A stretch of 64,000 bases of DNA. Source: Bipolaris cookei (Eukaryota > Ascomycota > Dothideomycetes > Pleosporales > Pleosporaceae). The notes beneath the pieces were generated by a model that made no database searches, was not told the DNA's origin, and saw nothing but the letters and a program-made list of their open reading frames with translations. The DNA lies in contig NRSV01000008.1 in NCBI GenBank assembly GCA_002286855.1, positions 620,001 to 684,000 on the forward strand, written 5' to 3'. Positions 23,160 through 32,472 of the stretch are shown here, in pieces. How positions within the stretch are numbered: the first letter of the stretch is position 1; the number at the start of each line of letters is the position of its first letter. The position numbers and the translations under genes are program-made.

Positions 23160-24539
23160 TTATTTAGGTGTTTGTGGTGAGGGCTCGGGGAGTAGCTGGG
23201 TTGGGGCTGTGGTGGCGGCGGCGGCGGTGGTTTTGGCGTTGTTTTCTGTAGGGCAGTTAGTATGGAGATACTCGAGAGCGGGGCGATGGAGAAACATACC
23301 TGGATTGTCTGGCTGAGAATCGTATGCCCCAGCTAACTCGAGTAGCATTTCTTCATCGTCATCGAGTTTCTCCTGGCCTGGAAAAGGATCTGACGGAGTA
23401 CCGTTTCTTTGTGATGAATGTACATTCGCATCCTCTTCCTCCCCACCCCCATATTCAGCATCGTGCGCCATCTCCAGCGCCCGACTCGGCTTCCCAAACA
23501 CCCGTTCAGCCCGCCCGCTTTCCTTTACAGCTTTCCCTTCCACCGACGGATCACCGTGCCACTGTATCGTTTCAGGCACCTTACCCGCATCGTAGAGGGG
23601 CTTGTACGTTGTGTGTTCGTATTGGACACTTTCCACCGTCCGCCCGGTAGATAGGTTCGTGAAACCAAATCCCGTAGTGTCGGTAAAGTCCTGACCCATA
23701 AAGCGCGCGTTGTAGCGCTCAGTCAACTCTCAGATCGAAGCGTAGGGCGTGTCTTGCAAGAGGGAGGCTAGATACTCGCGCTCGATGTGTTGCCAGGGTC
23801 TATCAATTGTTGTGCGGTCAATAGCCTGGTAGCGGCGGTCGTTTAGGGCCTTGATAGTTTGCATGTTGTTCCAGTCTTTTGGTGTTTTTCCATAACAATA
23901 TATTGTTGGTGTGCGTTTTGGTGTGGGGTCTATTTTGCCCCTGGGACGCATATCCATCATTTTTACGATATGTAGAGCTTCTTGATCGAGGATTGCGTCT
24001 ACGTTGTCGATGTCGGATGGGGGGATGGGACCAAAGTATTTTACGTATTGAGAGCCGCGCTTGTAGCGGCAGCCCCGATCTTCCCATAAGGTTGGGTTGG
24101 TTTGTCCGTTACTTTCTCGGGTTGAGGGCTGGATGGGGCCGGGACTTGGGTCGCCGGGCATGGGCTTGATACCCTAGAATGGGATGGCTGGAGGTATTGC
24201 GGTGTTGTGGGTAAAATTTGCGAAACCATCGCCAACTGGTGGTTTCTTTGTCTTTTCGGACCTGCTGTTGGAAATCTTGAATTCTGTCTTAGCCTTGTTC
24301 TTTGCAGATGTATCGGAAATGTCTTCGTCCTCTGCAATATCTTGTATGTCATTCGGCGGGGCTGAGCCGTCCTCTTGAAAATCGGCTATGTTTTCTTGTC
24401 CTACTGAAACAGCTACTTGAGAATCATCTGCTACAATAATTTGGAGTGTTGGCGAGATAGAACCATTTGGTTCCCCAGTATTTTGCTTCTTTGGAGGGTT
24501 TTCGTCCGAAAGCTGAGATTCCGCAGCTCGTTTAGGCAT
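23160..24539 (-). pseudogene. Unknown fungal gene with two in-frame stops
   Basis: One minus-strand frame from Met at 24539 (MPKRAAESQLSDENPPKK) to TAG... at 23160, open except for TAG at 24174-24176 and TGA at 23730-23732. All three open pieces are in the same frame, so this is one gene of about 459 codons with two stops. The first part is acidic and nuclear-like (basic KKQ patch). The middle contains TIYCYGKTPKDWNNMQ and a well-formed helical segment with HIEREYLASLLQD. The part after TGA continues with ELTERYNARFMGQDF, and the C-terminus is acidic. This resembles a hypothetical family that I believe is expanded in Pleosporales; no function is known to me. Both stops fit RIP-type change (CAG to TAG, TGG or CGA to TGA). 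Confidence 0.6.
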
Positions 24540-24984
24540 TTCCTTGGCAAGAGGTGAAGGCTTGTATTAAAGCCCGGCGGGGTATTCGGGCTTTTTATGT
24601 CCTATTTCAAAGTCTCTATCTCTGAATGGGAAGCGCCGTATTCTATCGCGTTCAGTGCTGCATTTTGGTAAAATGTTTCAATTGTAGAGATGCTCTGCCC
24701 CGCAGAGCAATAAGTACACCGGAGAGTTGCCATGCTGGAAGAGGATAAAAGTTCATAGCCAGTATGTTAACAGCGCTTTGAGAGTGGCATCTGGCACTCA
24801 AGAGATGCCACTGTCCGTTCGGCTCCCTTTGAAAATAAATCAAAGTGTTATGTTCTTCGACAAAGCGAGGGAAGCATAAGAGCAATTATCGTTTGAGAAC
24901 CTTACAACGAAACAAAGAGGATAGAAACAATGTCATTTTCCAATTGCGCACTCCAGATCACCTCTCATAAAGCCGTTGTATTGG
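24540..24984. other. Spacer with a hairpin near the start of the unknown gene
   Basis: No gene. An inverted repeat AAAGCCCG / CGGGCTTT (about 24569-24597) followed by a T run lies 30 bases upstream of the start codon of the unknown gene. It may be chance. Confidence 0.35.
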
Positions 24985-26195
24985 AAACTCGACTAACCTA
25001 ATAGCTCAGGGAAAAGTCAATATACGATATAACCAACTCGTCTACAACGGAGAGCTAGAAGGTATTATCTTAGGTCTAGAGAAAGCTGTTAATCTAGTAG
25101 GGGACTGTCTAGAAGTTCGATTATATGAAAATAATCAGGCTGCAATACTTAGACCAAAGACTGCTTCTGCCAACACTGGACAAGAGTGGCAACTTAGATG
25201 TATAAGAGCAGCGGAGAAACTCCGTGAGAAAGGTCGAATACTCGCAATCTACTGGGTACCTGGCCACCAGGACGTTATAGGGAACGGAATAGTAGATAAC
25301 CTAGCAAAAGAGGCGACAAAGCTAGATCCTAGCTCTAGTAGGACTAGCCTCGCTATTACAGGCACACGAATAAAGCAGCTAGGCGAGCGAGAGTGGCTTA
25401 ACTATCTAGAACAGTAAAGGAGGAAAGCTATCATTCTAAACTCAACTACTTACGCTACCGAGTATAAGTGGAAGATTAGAAAACAGATTGCTACTCTCCC
25501 CACTACTCGTAGAGAAGTCTCTAGCGCCTTCTTTCAGCTTAAGCTAGGCCACTGCTACTTAAGAAGCTTTCTATTCAAACGAGGAAAAGTCGATTCTTGT
25601 TGAATGGACTCTATTGGCTAGCCAGCGCTTGGTGTTAGCAAGATGTCTAAGTCAATACAGCTAGTTGCACGGTGTACACAGCGTGCGGGTAAGTGGGGGT
25701 GGCAAGTAACTATGGTTCATTGCTATCTCTGTTCTACGTTCAAAGGAAAAAGGGTTGATGTACTCCTGGGTCCGTGCACAGGTATCCGTGGGGAACCGGA
25801 GTCACGCGATCACTCCCTCAGTGCCTGATTTAGGTTCGGACAATTCTAAAGTTTGCTCCTGCAACTATAGAGCGACTCAAGACCCTGCACATGTCCTCCT
25901 TAGCTGTACGCTATACAAGGAGGCTAGGACTAAGATGCAAGAGGTTAGCAGAGACCCCCTATCGCTAGCATTCCTACTAGACACTAAAATAGGCATACAG
26001 GATACTACTGCCTTTATTGAGGAAACTAGGGCCGCAACACAGACCTAGTACAAAAGAAATCTTGAGAACTAGGGTAACACCTATACTAGGTGCCCTCGCC
26101 CTACACCTTCCCTACCCCCCCTCTCTCACCCGCAAGACCCCCTACTACCTCTCTCTATACTAGGCTACGAGCCTCACCTTTATTTAGATAACCCT
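24985..26195 (+). mobile_element. 5'-truncated LINE 3' end: RNase H and C-terminal Cys/His tail
   Basis: The first part translates to an RNase H domain, with NGELEGIILGLEKAV (the E of the DEDD active site), WVPGHQDVIGNGIVDNLAKEAT (His and Asp motif) and RLYENNQAAIL (second Asp site shown as Asn-rich text). The last part has a Cys/His tail (CSCNYRATQDPAHVLLSC) seen at the end of fungal LINE ORF2 proteins, followed by a short TAG-closed end at about 26048. Several frameshifts and stops separate these parts. The CTAG-rich base use matches the LINE at 40.2-43.1 kb, so this may be the 3' end of the same family, whose 3' end is missing there. Confidence 0.7.
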
Positions 26196-26199
26196 CTTC

Positions 26200-27694
26200 C
26201 CGGCAGTGTGTCCATCAACCAAGTAAACCAAAAATCGACCCTCTTACTTGACTTGGCTGAGGAGAATGCTTTGCCTTGCTTGATTGGTTGACGATAATCC
26301 TTTGCTTTGCTTGGTTGGTTGATGTTACTCGATAGAATTTCCCGATTTGACACAGCCATGCGTCAAAAGTTTCGCCTCGATAGCTCCCCCACCACCCCAC
26401 CACCAATAACAATCAATATTTTGAATGCCCACCACCAATTCTACAGCGCGTCAATTCGGCCATGAGATATCCCAAAATGTTCGCCGTGGCCCAAATATGA
26501 CAATACACGAGCGAAATATCGCGATAGGGATGTTAGATGGTGGTTGCAGTACAGCTGAAGTTGCTGCTGCCTTTCACCGTGATCCCTCCACCATCCGCCG
26601 CCTCCACCAAAAGTACTCCACCACCGCAACAACTGCAGATAAACCTCGCAGCGGCCGTCCAACGACACTATCAAGGCATCAAAAGAAGCTTATCTACCGC
26701 GCAGCACATCGAGCGCCTAAAATAGAGTACAAAGACCTCATTAAAGCTGCAACTATAGTGCAACCTGATGGAATACCTTCACGCCCACCCAGCAAGTCTA
26801 CGCTTTATCGTATGCTCCGCAGGCTCAATATAGTCAAACATCGCTGCAAAAAGTACCCAAAGCTAACGCCACAACATACTCGCAAGCGCCTACGGTTTGC
26901 TAGGCGTTATCAACACCTTCCTTGGCGTCGCCGGATAGTCAAGCTCTCAGACGAGTGCTCAATTCAGAAGAGTTCTCACCAGGAACAGGAGTGGTGCTTC
27001 AGATATTCAGAAGAAAAATGGAAAGCCCGTATGATTACTCAAGTAACTACAGGTAAAATTAAATCACAGATGGTATGGGGGGGCTATCTGGCTAGATGAA
27101 CGTGGGCGTGGTTGGCGCAGTCCACTAGTGATAATGGAAAGAGATACTGATGCCGCTGGTGGTGGCTATACCAGCCAAAGTTACATTCAGGTCCTTCGTA
27201 AAGATCTTCTACCTTCATATAGGACTTCTCAATTATTCGTACAGGATAACGCGCGCATACACACCTCTAGAGTCGTCCGGACTTTCCTTGCTGATCACCA
27301 GATCACGACACTTGACTGGCCAGCGTACTTACCCGACCTCAACCCTATTGAGCACCTCTGGTGGCAGCTGAAACAACGCATGAACAAATTCTACCCACAA
27401 TATAACAATTACAGCCAAACTCAGGAGCAATGGGATGGCTTTTGTCATGCTCTAAAAGATTGCTAGCGGAGGATCCCACGGAGGTGTATTGAGCAGCTTA
27501 TCACGTCAATGCCACGCCGTCTAGGAGCGTGTAGAGCTGCGCGCGGATGGCAGACAAAGTTCTAGTACTCAGGAAAATATCGCATGTCTTAAAATCAAAT
27601 TCTATGCTGTTTTGGTGGAGTTATTACTGATTTTATCATGGCTGTTTAGTTTTGGTGATGGTGGTGTTTCGCTTAGCGTGCGAAACTTTTGACT
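26200..27694 (+). mobile_element. Tc1/mariner DNA transposon, 3' end truncated
   Basis: Begins at about 26200 with an AT-rich terminal region, contains one transposase gene and ends at the left terminus of the next element. A subterminal inverted repeat (GTCAAAAGTTTCGC) occurs at about 26365-26378 and, reversed, at about 27679-27693. The outer part of the 5' terminus (about 150 bases) has no partner at the right end, so the right terminus is lost. Confidence 0.7.
26425..27466 (+). pseudogene. Tc1/mariner transposase (DD34E), one-base frameshift
   Basis: Cut-and-paste transposase. The N-terminus has a homeodomain-like helix-turn-helix (TIHERNIAIGMLDGGCSTAEVA) with a GRPTTL AT-hook-like motif after it. 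Catalytic residues are present: Asp in VKLSDECSI, Asp in LFVQDNARIHTS and Glu in DLNPIEHLWW, with 34 residues between the second and third, so DD34E. The frame shifts at a run of seven G (27077-27083), where six G would keep it, between the first and second Asp. The second part then runs to TAG at 27464-27466. Otherwise the gene is complete, so inactivation is recent or the run is an assembly error. Confidence 0.8.
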
Positions 27695-27696
27695 TA

Positions 27697-27759
27697 ACGT
27701 GTTTCACCACCGAGCGGGCCACCCCACCGAGCGGGCCACCTCCCCGCACTATCCTACCT
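27697..27759 (+). repeat. Left terminal inverted repeat of the deleted Fot1/pogo element
   Basis: Pairs with 29224-29286 in inverted orientation with few mismatches. Contains two copies of an ACCGAGCGGGCCACC module. Confidence 0.85.
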
Positions 27760-27777
27760 TCACAACAATAACGCGTG

Positions 27778-29212
27778 ATGTCTCAACAACCACAACTCCA
27801 GAAAAACTATACTGAAGCTGATGTACAAATTGCAGTCTCTGAGCTTACTATAAACCAAATTCAAAGTATTCGACGTGCTGCTTACCTCTATAGTATCCCA
27901 CGTACAACAATCCAGCGACGACGCGACGGGAAGCACTATCGACACGATTGTGAGGCGAACTGCAAGCGCCTAACAAAACTAGAAGAGGAGGCTATTACTA
28001 GGCGTGTAATAGTTGAGTCTGAGCGAGGACTACCCTGTGGGAGAGACGATGTGCGAGATATGGCCAATAGACTGCTCCGAGGGCGCGACGGAGAGGAGGT
28101 TGGCAAGAACTGGGTTGACAGGTTTGTCCAGCGCAATTCTGAGCTGCGTAAGCGTCGCAGCCGTCCATAAGATCGCCAGTGAGCTCTCTGCGAAGACCCA
28201 GCGCTTATTAAGGGCTGGTTCGAGCTGGTTCACAATACGAAAGCAAAGTACGGTATCGTAGATGAAGATATCTATAACTTTGATGAGACTGGCTTCATTA
28301 TGGGCAAGATTTTATCACAGTCAGTTATCACGGGCTCAGACAAACCAGGAAGAACAAAGCAGATCCAGCCAGGCAATCGTGAGTGGGTTACGCTGATCCA
28401 GGGCGTTGGCGCAACAGGCAAGCGTATCCCAGCGTTTCTCATCTTCGCAGGCAAGGTTCTGATCTCTACCTGGTTCACGAAGGATCTGCCACGCAACTGG
28501 GTGATCCAAGTTAGTCCTACCGGCTGGACGAACAACGATCTAGCGCTTAACTGGCTTCGTCACTTCGATTCCCATGCGCGGCCTGTGGGTACGCATAGGC
28601 TGCTCATTATTGACGGCCACGAGAGCCATTGCTCGGTAGCTTCCGCATGATTATGACGTTGTTTTATCACAGCTTAACGTCTTGCTGCGTACGCCAACTC
28701 TACCAGCGCAAGAGACCACTACCTGGGAGCCGAAAACGCCGGGCAACGCGCGCGAAATAGAGGCGCAGGCTACGCTTATTCGAAACCGTATGCAAATCCA
28801 GCAAGGGTCTCCTACAACTTCTCTTAAGGAGCAGATGCAGCAGTTAAGTAAGGGAGCCCAGCAGATCGCTCATAATATGGTGTTGATGCAGGAGAAACTT
28901 GATCGCCTTGAAGCTACAATTAGTGAAGCAACGAAGCGAAAAACTCGTAAGAGGCGCTACGTACAGCCAGAGGGGTCCCAGACAGTTGGCCAGATAGCTG
29001 ATCAGATCGCTGAGGTAGAGGGTAGTGGCTCTAATGAGGGTGCAACGTCTGCGAAGAGGGTGCGCAGTGAACGGCGCTGCGGGCGTTGTAGCCAAATTGG
29101 ACACAACTCCTGTACGTGCCAAGTAGAATTAGAGGATATAGAGGATAGTGACGCGTCTGAAGAACAATATCTTATTCTACTTAATAAGAAAAACTGTGGT
29201 GGTGTTGCGTAA
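27778..29212 (+). pseudogene. Fot1/pogo transposase, frameshifted and internally deleted
   Basis: Start at ATG 27778. The first 130 residues hold a psq-type helix-turn-helix (IQSIRRAAYLYSIPRTTIQRR) and a CENP-B/Tc5-type DNA-binding part with WVDRF. The frame is then lost at about 28168. The DDE_1 domain follows in another frame with NFDETGF (first Asp) and LLIIDGHESH (second Asp), and is cut at 28650. The segment with the third Asp is deleted; the sequence resumes with the C-terminal tail, in the 28682-29212 frame, with a coiled-coil part and a CCHC-like knuckle (CGRCSQIGHNSCTC). That tail is typical of Fot1-like proteins. Nonfunctional. Confidence 0.8.
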
Positions 29213-29223
29213 TACTATTGCAA

Positions 29224-29286
29224 AGGTAGGATATCGTGGGGAGGTGGCCTGCTCGGTGGGGGGGCCCGCTCGGTGGTGAAACACGT
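29224..29286 (-). repeat. Right terminal inverted repeat of the deleted Fot1/pogo element
   Basis: Inverted partner of 27697-27759. Ends at GAAACACGT and is followed by the TA target duplicate. Confidence 0.85.
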
Positions 29287-29288
29287 TA

Positions 29289-30345
29289 TAGTTAACTGTC
29301 TTAACCAGTATGACGTACCCCAACAAACTATTAGGCACTACAACACTTGGACTATAATGTCTCAACCACCAAACTCTGAATCTGAAGCGACCCTCCGCCA
29401 TCGACGCATTGGGAACCAGTCAACACGCGATACCCACCCTAAATCAGCCAATCTTGAGAAGACTGAAGAGAGGGCGCTTATACACTATATCGAGAAACTT
29501 GATGCGCAAGAATTTGCTCTAACGGTTCGTTGCGTTGAAGATATGGCCAATCAACTGCGCGCTGCGCGTGATGCAAAGCCTTTTGGCCCACGATGGCCTT
29601 CAAACTTCGTCAAACGCGAACCCGAGCTCAAATCACGAATGACTTGGTAGTGTAATCGCCAGAGAGTCTTATGTGGTGTCCAGATGTTATTGGGCCCTGG
29701 TTCGACCTTGTACACAATGTCAAAGCGAAGTATAGAGGTGCCGGACGGGCTAACGCCGGATTACGTCCTCCAACACTAATTATTCTACCCACTTCAACCA
29801 CCCATAACGTGACCACAATGCAATCAATTGGCGCTGCGCTTGCTGCTATTCTGCGCAAAAAAACCGGCGGAGGAGACAAAGAAAAGTCGAGAAATTCAGA
29901 AAGTCAATCGCGAGAAGGAAAGGCAGGGAGAGGCCCCGCAACTCGCCGCCGCGCGCGCTCAAGAAGCTCAAGAACGGGCAGCTGAAATTACAAAAAACCT
30001 CGGGATAGATAGAATGTAGCTAAAAGAAAAGCTTCACAGTCTCAATCTCAATCTCAAAATTCAACAAAGCGGCGTCGTGTTATAGGTGGTCAAAGTGGTA
30101 GGGGTGGCACTGAGTCGACCGCCAAGCCTCCTACCAAAACCACCACGCGCGGCCGCAACATAAGATTGCCAAAGACATTCGAGTAGATAGCGATATTTTT
30201 TGGACTATTTAGACTACTCCACCAGAAATTCTCGCAATAATAGCTTGTGTATGGGGCTCTGCAGCCTCATTTTTAGTGGGCGGCCATATTTCGTGGGGTG
30301 TTGCAACCAGTGACCTGTTGCAAGCTATGACCATCTACAGTACAC
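29289..30345 (+). mobile_element. Second pogo-like relic, internally deleted
   Basis: A start at 29359 gives about 97 residues of a CENP-B/Tc5-type DNA-binding N-terminus (TEERALIHYIEKLDAQEFALTV), ended by TAG at about 29648. A short DDE_1-like piece follows (GPWFDLVHNVKAKY). Sequence then jumps to a C-terminal tail with TTHNVTT and a Lys/Glu/Gln-rich part, and ends near 30185 with a GRNIRLPKTFE end like that of pogo transposases. The whole DDE core is missing. No matching terminal inverted repeats were found, so its ends are uncertain. Confidence 0.6.
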
Positions 30346-30347
30346 TA

Positions 30348-30389
30348 CAGTAGAGGTTCGCGTAACGCCCGGGTTCGCGCAACGCCCCA
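30348..30389 (+). repeat. Left TIR of the nearly intact pogo element
   Basis: Forty-two bases that are the exact reverse complement of 32431-32472. Contains two GTTCGCG modules. Confidence 0.92.
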
Positions 30390-30907
30390 TCTCACCCCAA
30401 CAACAACAAAACTTTAACACCACACAACTCCACCAATATGGATCCGATTCAAAAAGCGATTGAAGAAATCGAATCGCGCGAACCAGGAGATGATTTCTCG
30501 TACGGCAAAGTTGCTGCCAAGTACGGTGTTGAGCGTAGCACGCTGGCTCGAAGGCACCAAGGGCTTTCAACAACCCGCAACGCTGCGCACCAAGTACTCC
30601 ACCCAGAACACGAAGCTGAGCTTGTACAATATATCAAAACGCTTCATGAACGAAATTTGCCTCCTTCAAGAGTAATGATACAACAGTTTGCCAGCCAGCT
30701 GGCTGGCAAACCGGTCTCCAGAAGCTGGGTTACCCGGTTTATCCACCGCCATCCCAAGTATCTCATCTCACGCTACACCAAAGGCATGACCAAGGAACGG
30801 ACTAAAGCTGATTCCGGAGCCAGATACAACTTGTATTTCAAGCTTCTCCTTGAAAAGATGGAGGAGTACGATATACAGCCGCTCCATATATTCAATATGG
30901 ACGAAAA

Positions 30908-30955
30908 GGGGTTTCAACTCGGAGGGGTTTCAACTCGGAGGGGTTTCAACTCGGC
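30908..30955 (+). repeat. Three copies of a 16-base unit that shift the transposase frame
   Basis: Copies at 30908, 30924 and 30940 of GGGGTTTCAACTCGGA (last base differs in the third). Two extra copies add 32 bases, not a multiple of three. Confidence 0.9.
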
Positions 30956-31350
30956 CGGGTTGGGGGAACAAAGCGTATATTCAATAAGACGCTTTGGGAG
31001 CAAAAGGGGAAAAGGCAAGTACTTGAAGACGGCAACAGCGAGTGGATAACAGTGGTGGCTTGTATTTGTTCGGATGGCAAACCTCTAAGTCCTACACTCA
31101 TCTTCCAGGGAGCCAACGGAGCTGTTCAATCAAGCTGGGTTGAAGCTATACAAGCAGGGGAGCACTCAGTCTTTGTAACCTCATCTCCCTCCGGCTGGAG
31201 CAACAACGATATTGGGTTAGCTTGGCTCAAAGGGGTGTTCGAACGGGAGACTAGACGACACGCTTTGACTGGGTATCGATTACTACTCCTTGACGGCCAC
31301 GGATCCCATGTAACCATGGAGTTTATTGAGTTTTGCCACGAACACAAGAT

Positions 31351-31375
31351 NNNNNNNNNNNNNNNNNNNNNNNNN
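31351..31375. other. Assembly gap (25 N)
   Basis: A block of exactly 25 N between the second and third catalytic Asp of the pogo transposase. True length unknown; repeat copies probably blocked assembly. Confidence 0.97.
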
Positions 31376-32430
31376 GCTACCCATACGCTTCAGCCACTTG
31401 ATGTGGTGATGTTCAAACCCCTTGCACAAGCTTACTCAAATGAGCTGTCCGGATACCTCCAGGACAGTCAGGGGTTACTCAATTTGACCAAAGGAGACTT
31501 CTTCCCGCTCTTCTGGAGCTCCTGGAACAGCGTATTCAAACCTCCACTCATCAAGAGGTCTTTTGAAGCCACGGGTATATACCCACCCAACCCAGACGCT
31601 GTACTCAAGAAGTTTGCCAAGGAGGCTTCAGATTCTGACAGCAGTCAGTCAGTCCTCTCCGGTGAGGATTGGCTCAAGCTCAAGTCAATTGTACGCCGTG
31701 AGGTGAAGGATCAGAGCAGTAAAGACGTCAAGAAGCTTCAACGAAGTTTACACCACATTGCAGCTCAAAATCAACTCCTCCACGGTGAAATCCGGGGCCT
31801 CAAGCGGTCCCTGGCCATCAAGGAGAGGCGACCAAAGCAGAGCTACACCCTCCAGCTTGATGAGGACGAGGTTTACCATGGGGGAGCCAAATTGTGGTCG
31901 CCCAGGAGTGTACAACGAGCTCGCGATCGTCGGGCTTCACAACAACAACAAGCCGAGCTTGAAAAGCTTCAAAAAGCCAAGCAAGCCGAGATCAAGAAGG
32001 CAGCTCGCGATTGTGATCTTCAACTCAAAGCTGTGAGGCGTGTAGAGCGGGAGAAACGGGCGGAGGAGAAGAGAAAAGATGACGCTGCAAAGCAGGCCAA
32101 GAAACAACACCAGCAGCTCATCAACAACACCAAAAAGCTTATAAAATTATCCCAAAAGGGTAAGCGCAAGGCTTCAACAGCTCACAAGCCAGCTGTAAAG
32201 CGTCAGAAACGTGTTGTGGGTGGTACAGCTTCTGTGGGAGCCCGGGTAGTTGCACAGCCAGTTCCACCCAAAACCACCAGAACGCGTACAATCCGCCGCC
32301 CAAAAAAAGATTTAGACTAGCGCAAAGTCTTCGCAGGCTATTATATAGTATAAATCTACTTTTGCGCAATTACATCACGATTTGTTGAGGCGTTACAGCT
32401 GCAATACTCATGAAGCTGTTGTGTTGTGGG

Positions 32431-32472
32431 TGGGGCGTTGCGCGAACCCGGGCGTTACGCGAACCTCTACTG
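32431..32472 (-). repeat. Right TIR of the nearly intact pogo element
   Basis: Exact reverse complement of 30348-30389, followed by the TA duplicate. Confidence 0.92.

Larger units (their letters stand above)
27697..29286 (+). mobile_element. Fot1/pogo DNA transposon with internal deletion
   Basis: Ends are inverted repeats of about 62 bases (27697-27759 and 29224-29286, a few mismatches) that begin ACGTGTTTCACCACCGAGCG and contain a doubled GAGCGGGCC module. They are flanked by TA on both sides (27695-27696 and 29287-29288), the target duplication of the Tc1/mariner/pogo superfamily. Between them lies a broken transposase gene. The element sits next to the mariner element on the left and a third relic on the right. 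Confidence 0.88.
30438..32320 (+). pseudogene. Pogo transposase interrupted by a 16-base triplication and an assembly gap
   Basis: Start at ATG 30438 (MDPIQKAIEEIESRE). Residues 1-140: HTH_psq (SYGKVAAKYGVERSTLARR) and CENP-B/Tc5 part (WVTRFIHRHPKYL). DDE_1 domain: NMDEKGF (first Asp; 30897 on), LLLDGHGSH (second Asp), and LQPLDVVMF (third Asp) after a 25-base N gap (31351-31375). Then a long Lys/Arg-rich coiled C-terminus. A 16-base unit, present three times at 30908-30955, shifts the frame right after the first Asp motif and gives a stop at 31047-31049. With one unit the frame would continue into the frame that runs to 32320. So only this duplication, and possibly the gap, separates it from an intact gene. 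Confidence 0.88.
30348..32472 (+). mobile_element. Nearly intact pogo-family transposon with perfect 42-base TIRs
   Basis: TIRs 30348-30389 and 32431-32472 are perfect inverted repeats of 42 bases starting CAGTAGAGGTTCGCGTAACG. TA flanks both sides (30346-30347, 32473-32474). The right flank is the NACHT part of a HET-NACHT gene, which the insertion disrupts. The left flank is not the rest of that gene, so a further deletion or rearrangement followed. Perfect TIRs and a nearly intact gene show recent movement. Confidence 0.92.

Noticed and set aside
24569..24600. Hairpin with T run that looks like a bacterial terminator
   Set aside because: The genome is fungal and the hairpin stands upstream of a start codon; it may also be a Helitron-type 3' hairpin but no CTRR end follows.
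29224..30345. Search for TIRs of the second pogo relic
   Set aside because: Sequences at 29289 and 30300-30345 were compared in inverted orientation and do not match beyond a few bases.
32139..32369. 76-residue minus-strand frame in the pogo transposase tail
   Set aside because: Shadow of the Lys/Arg-rich C-terminus on the plus strand.
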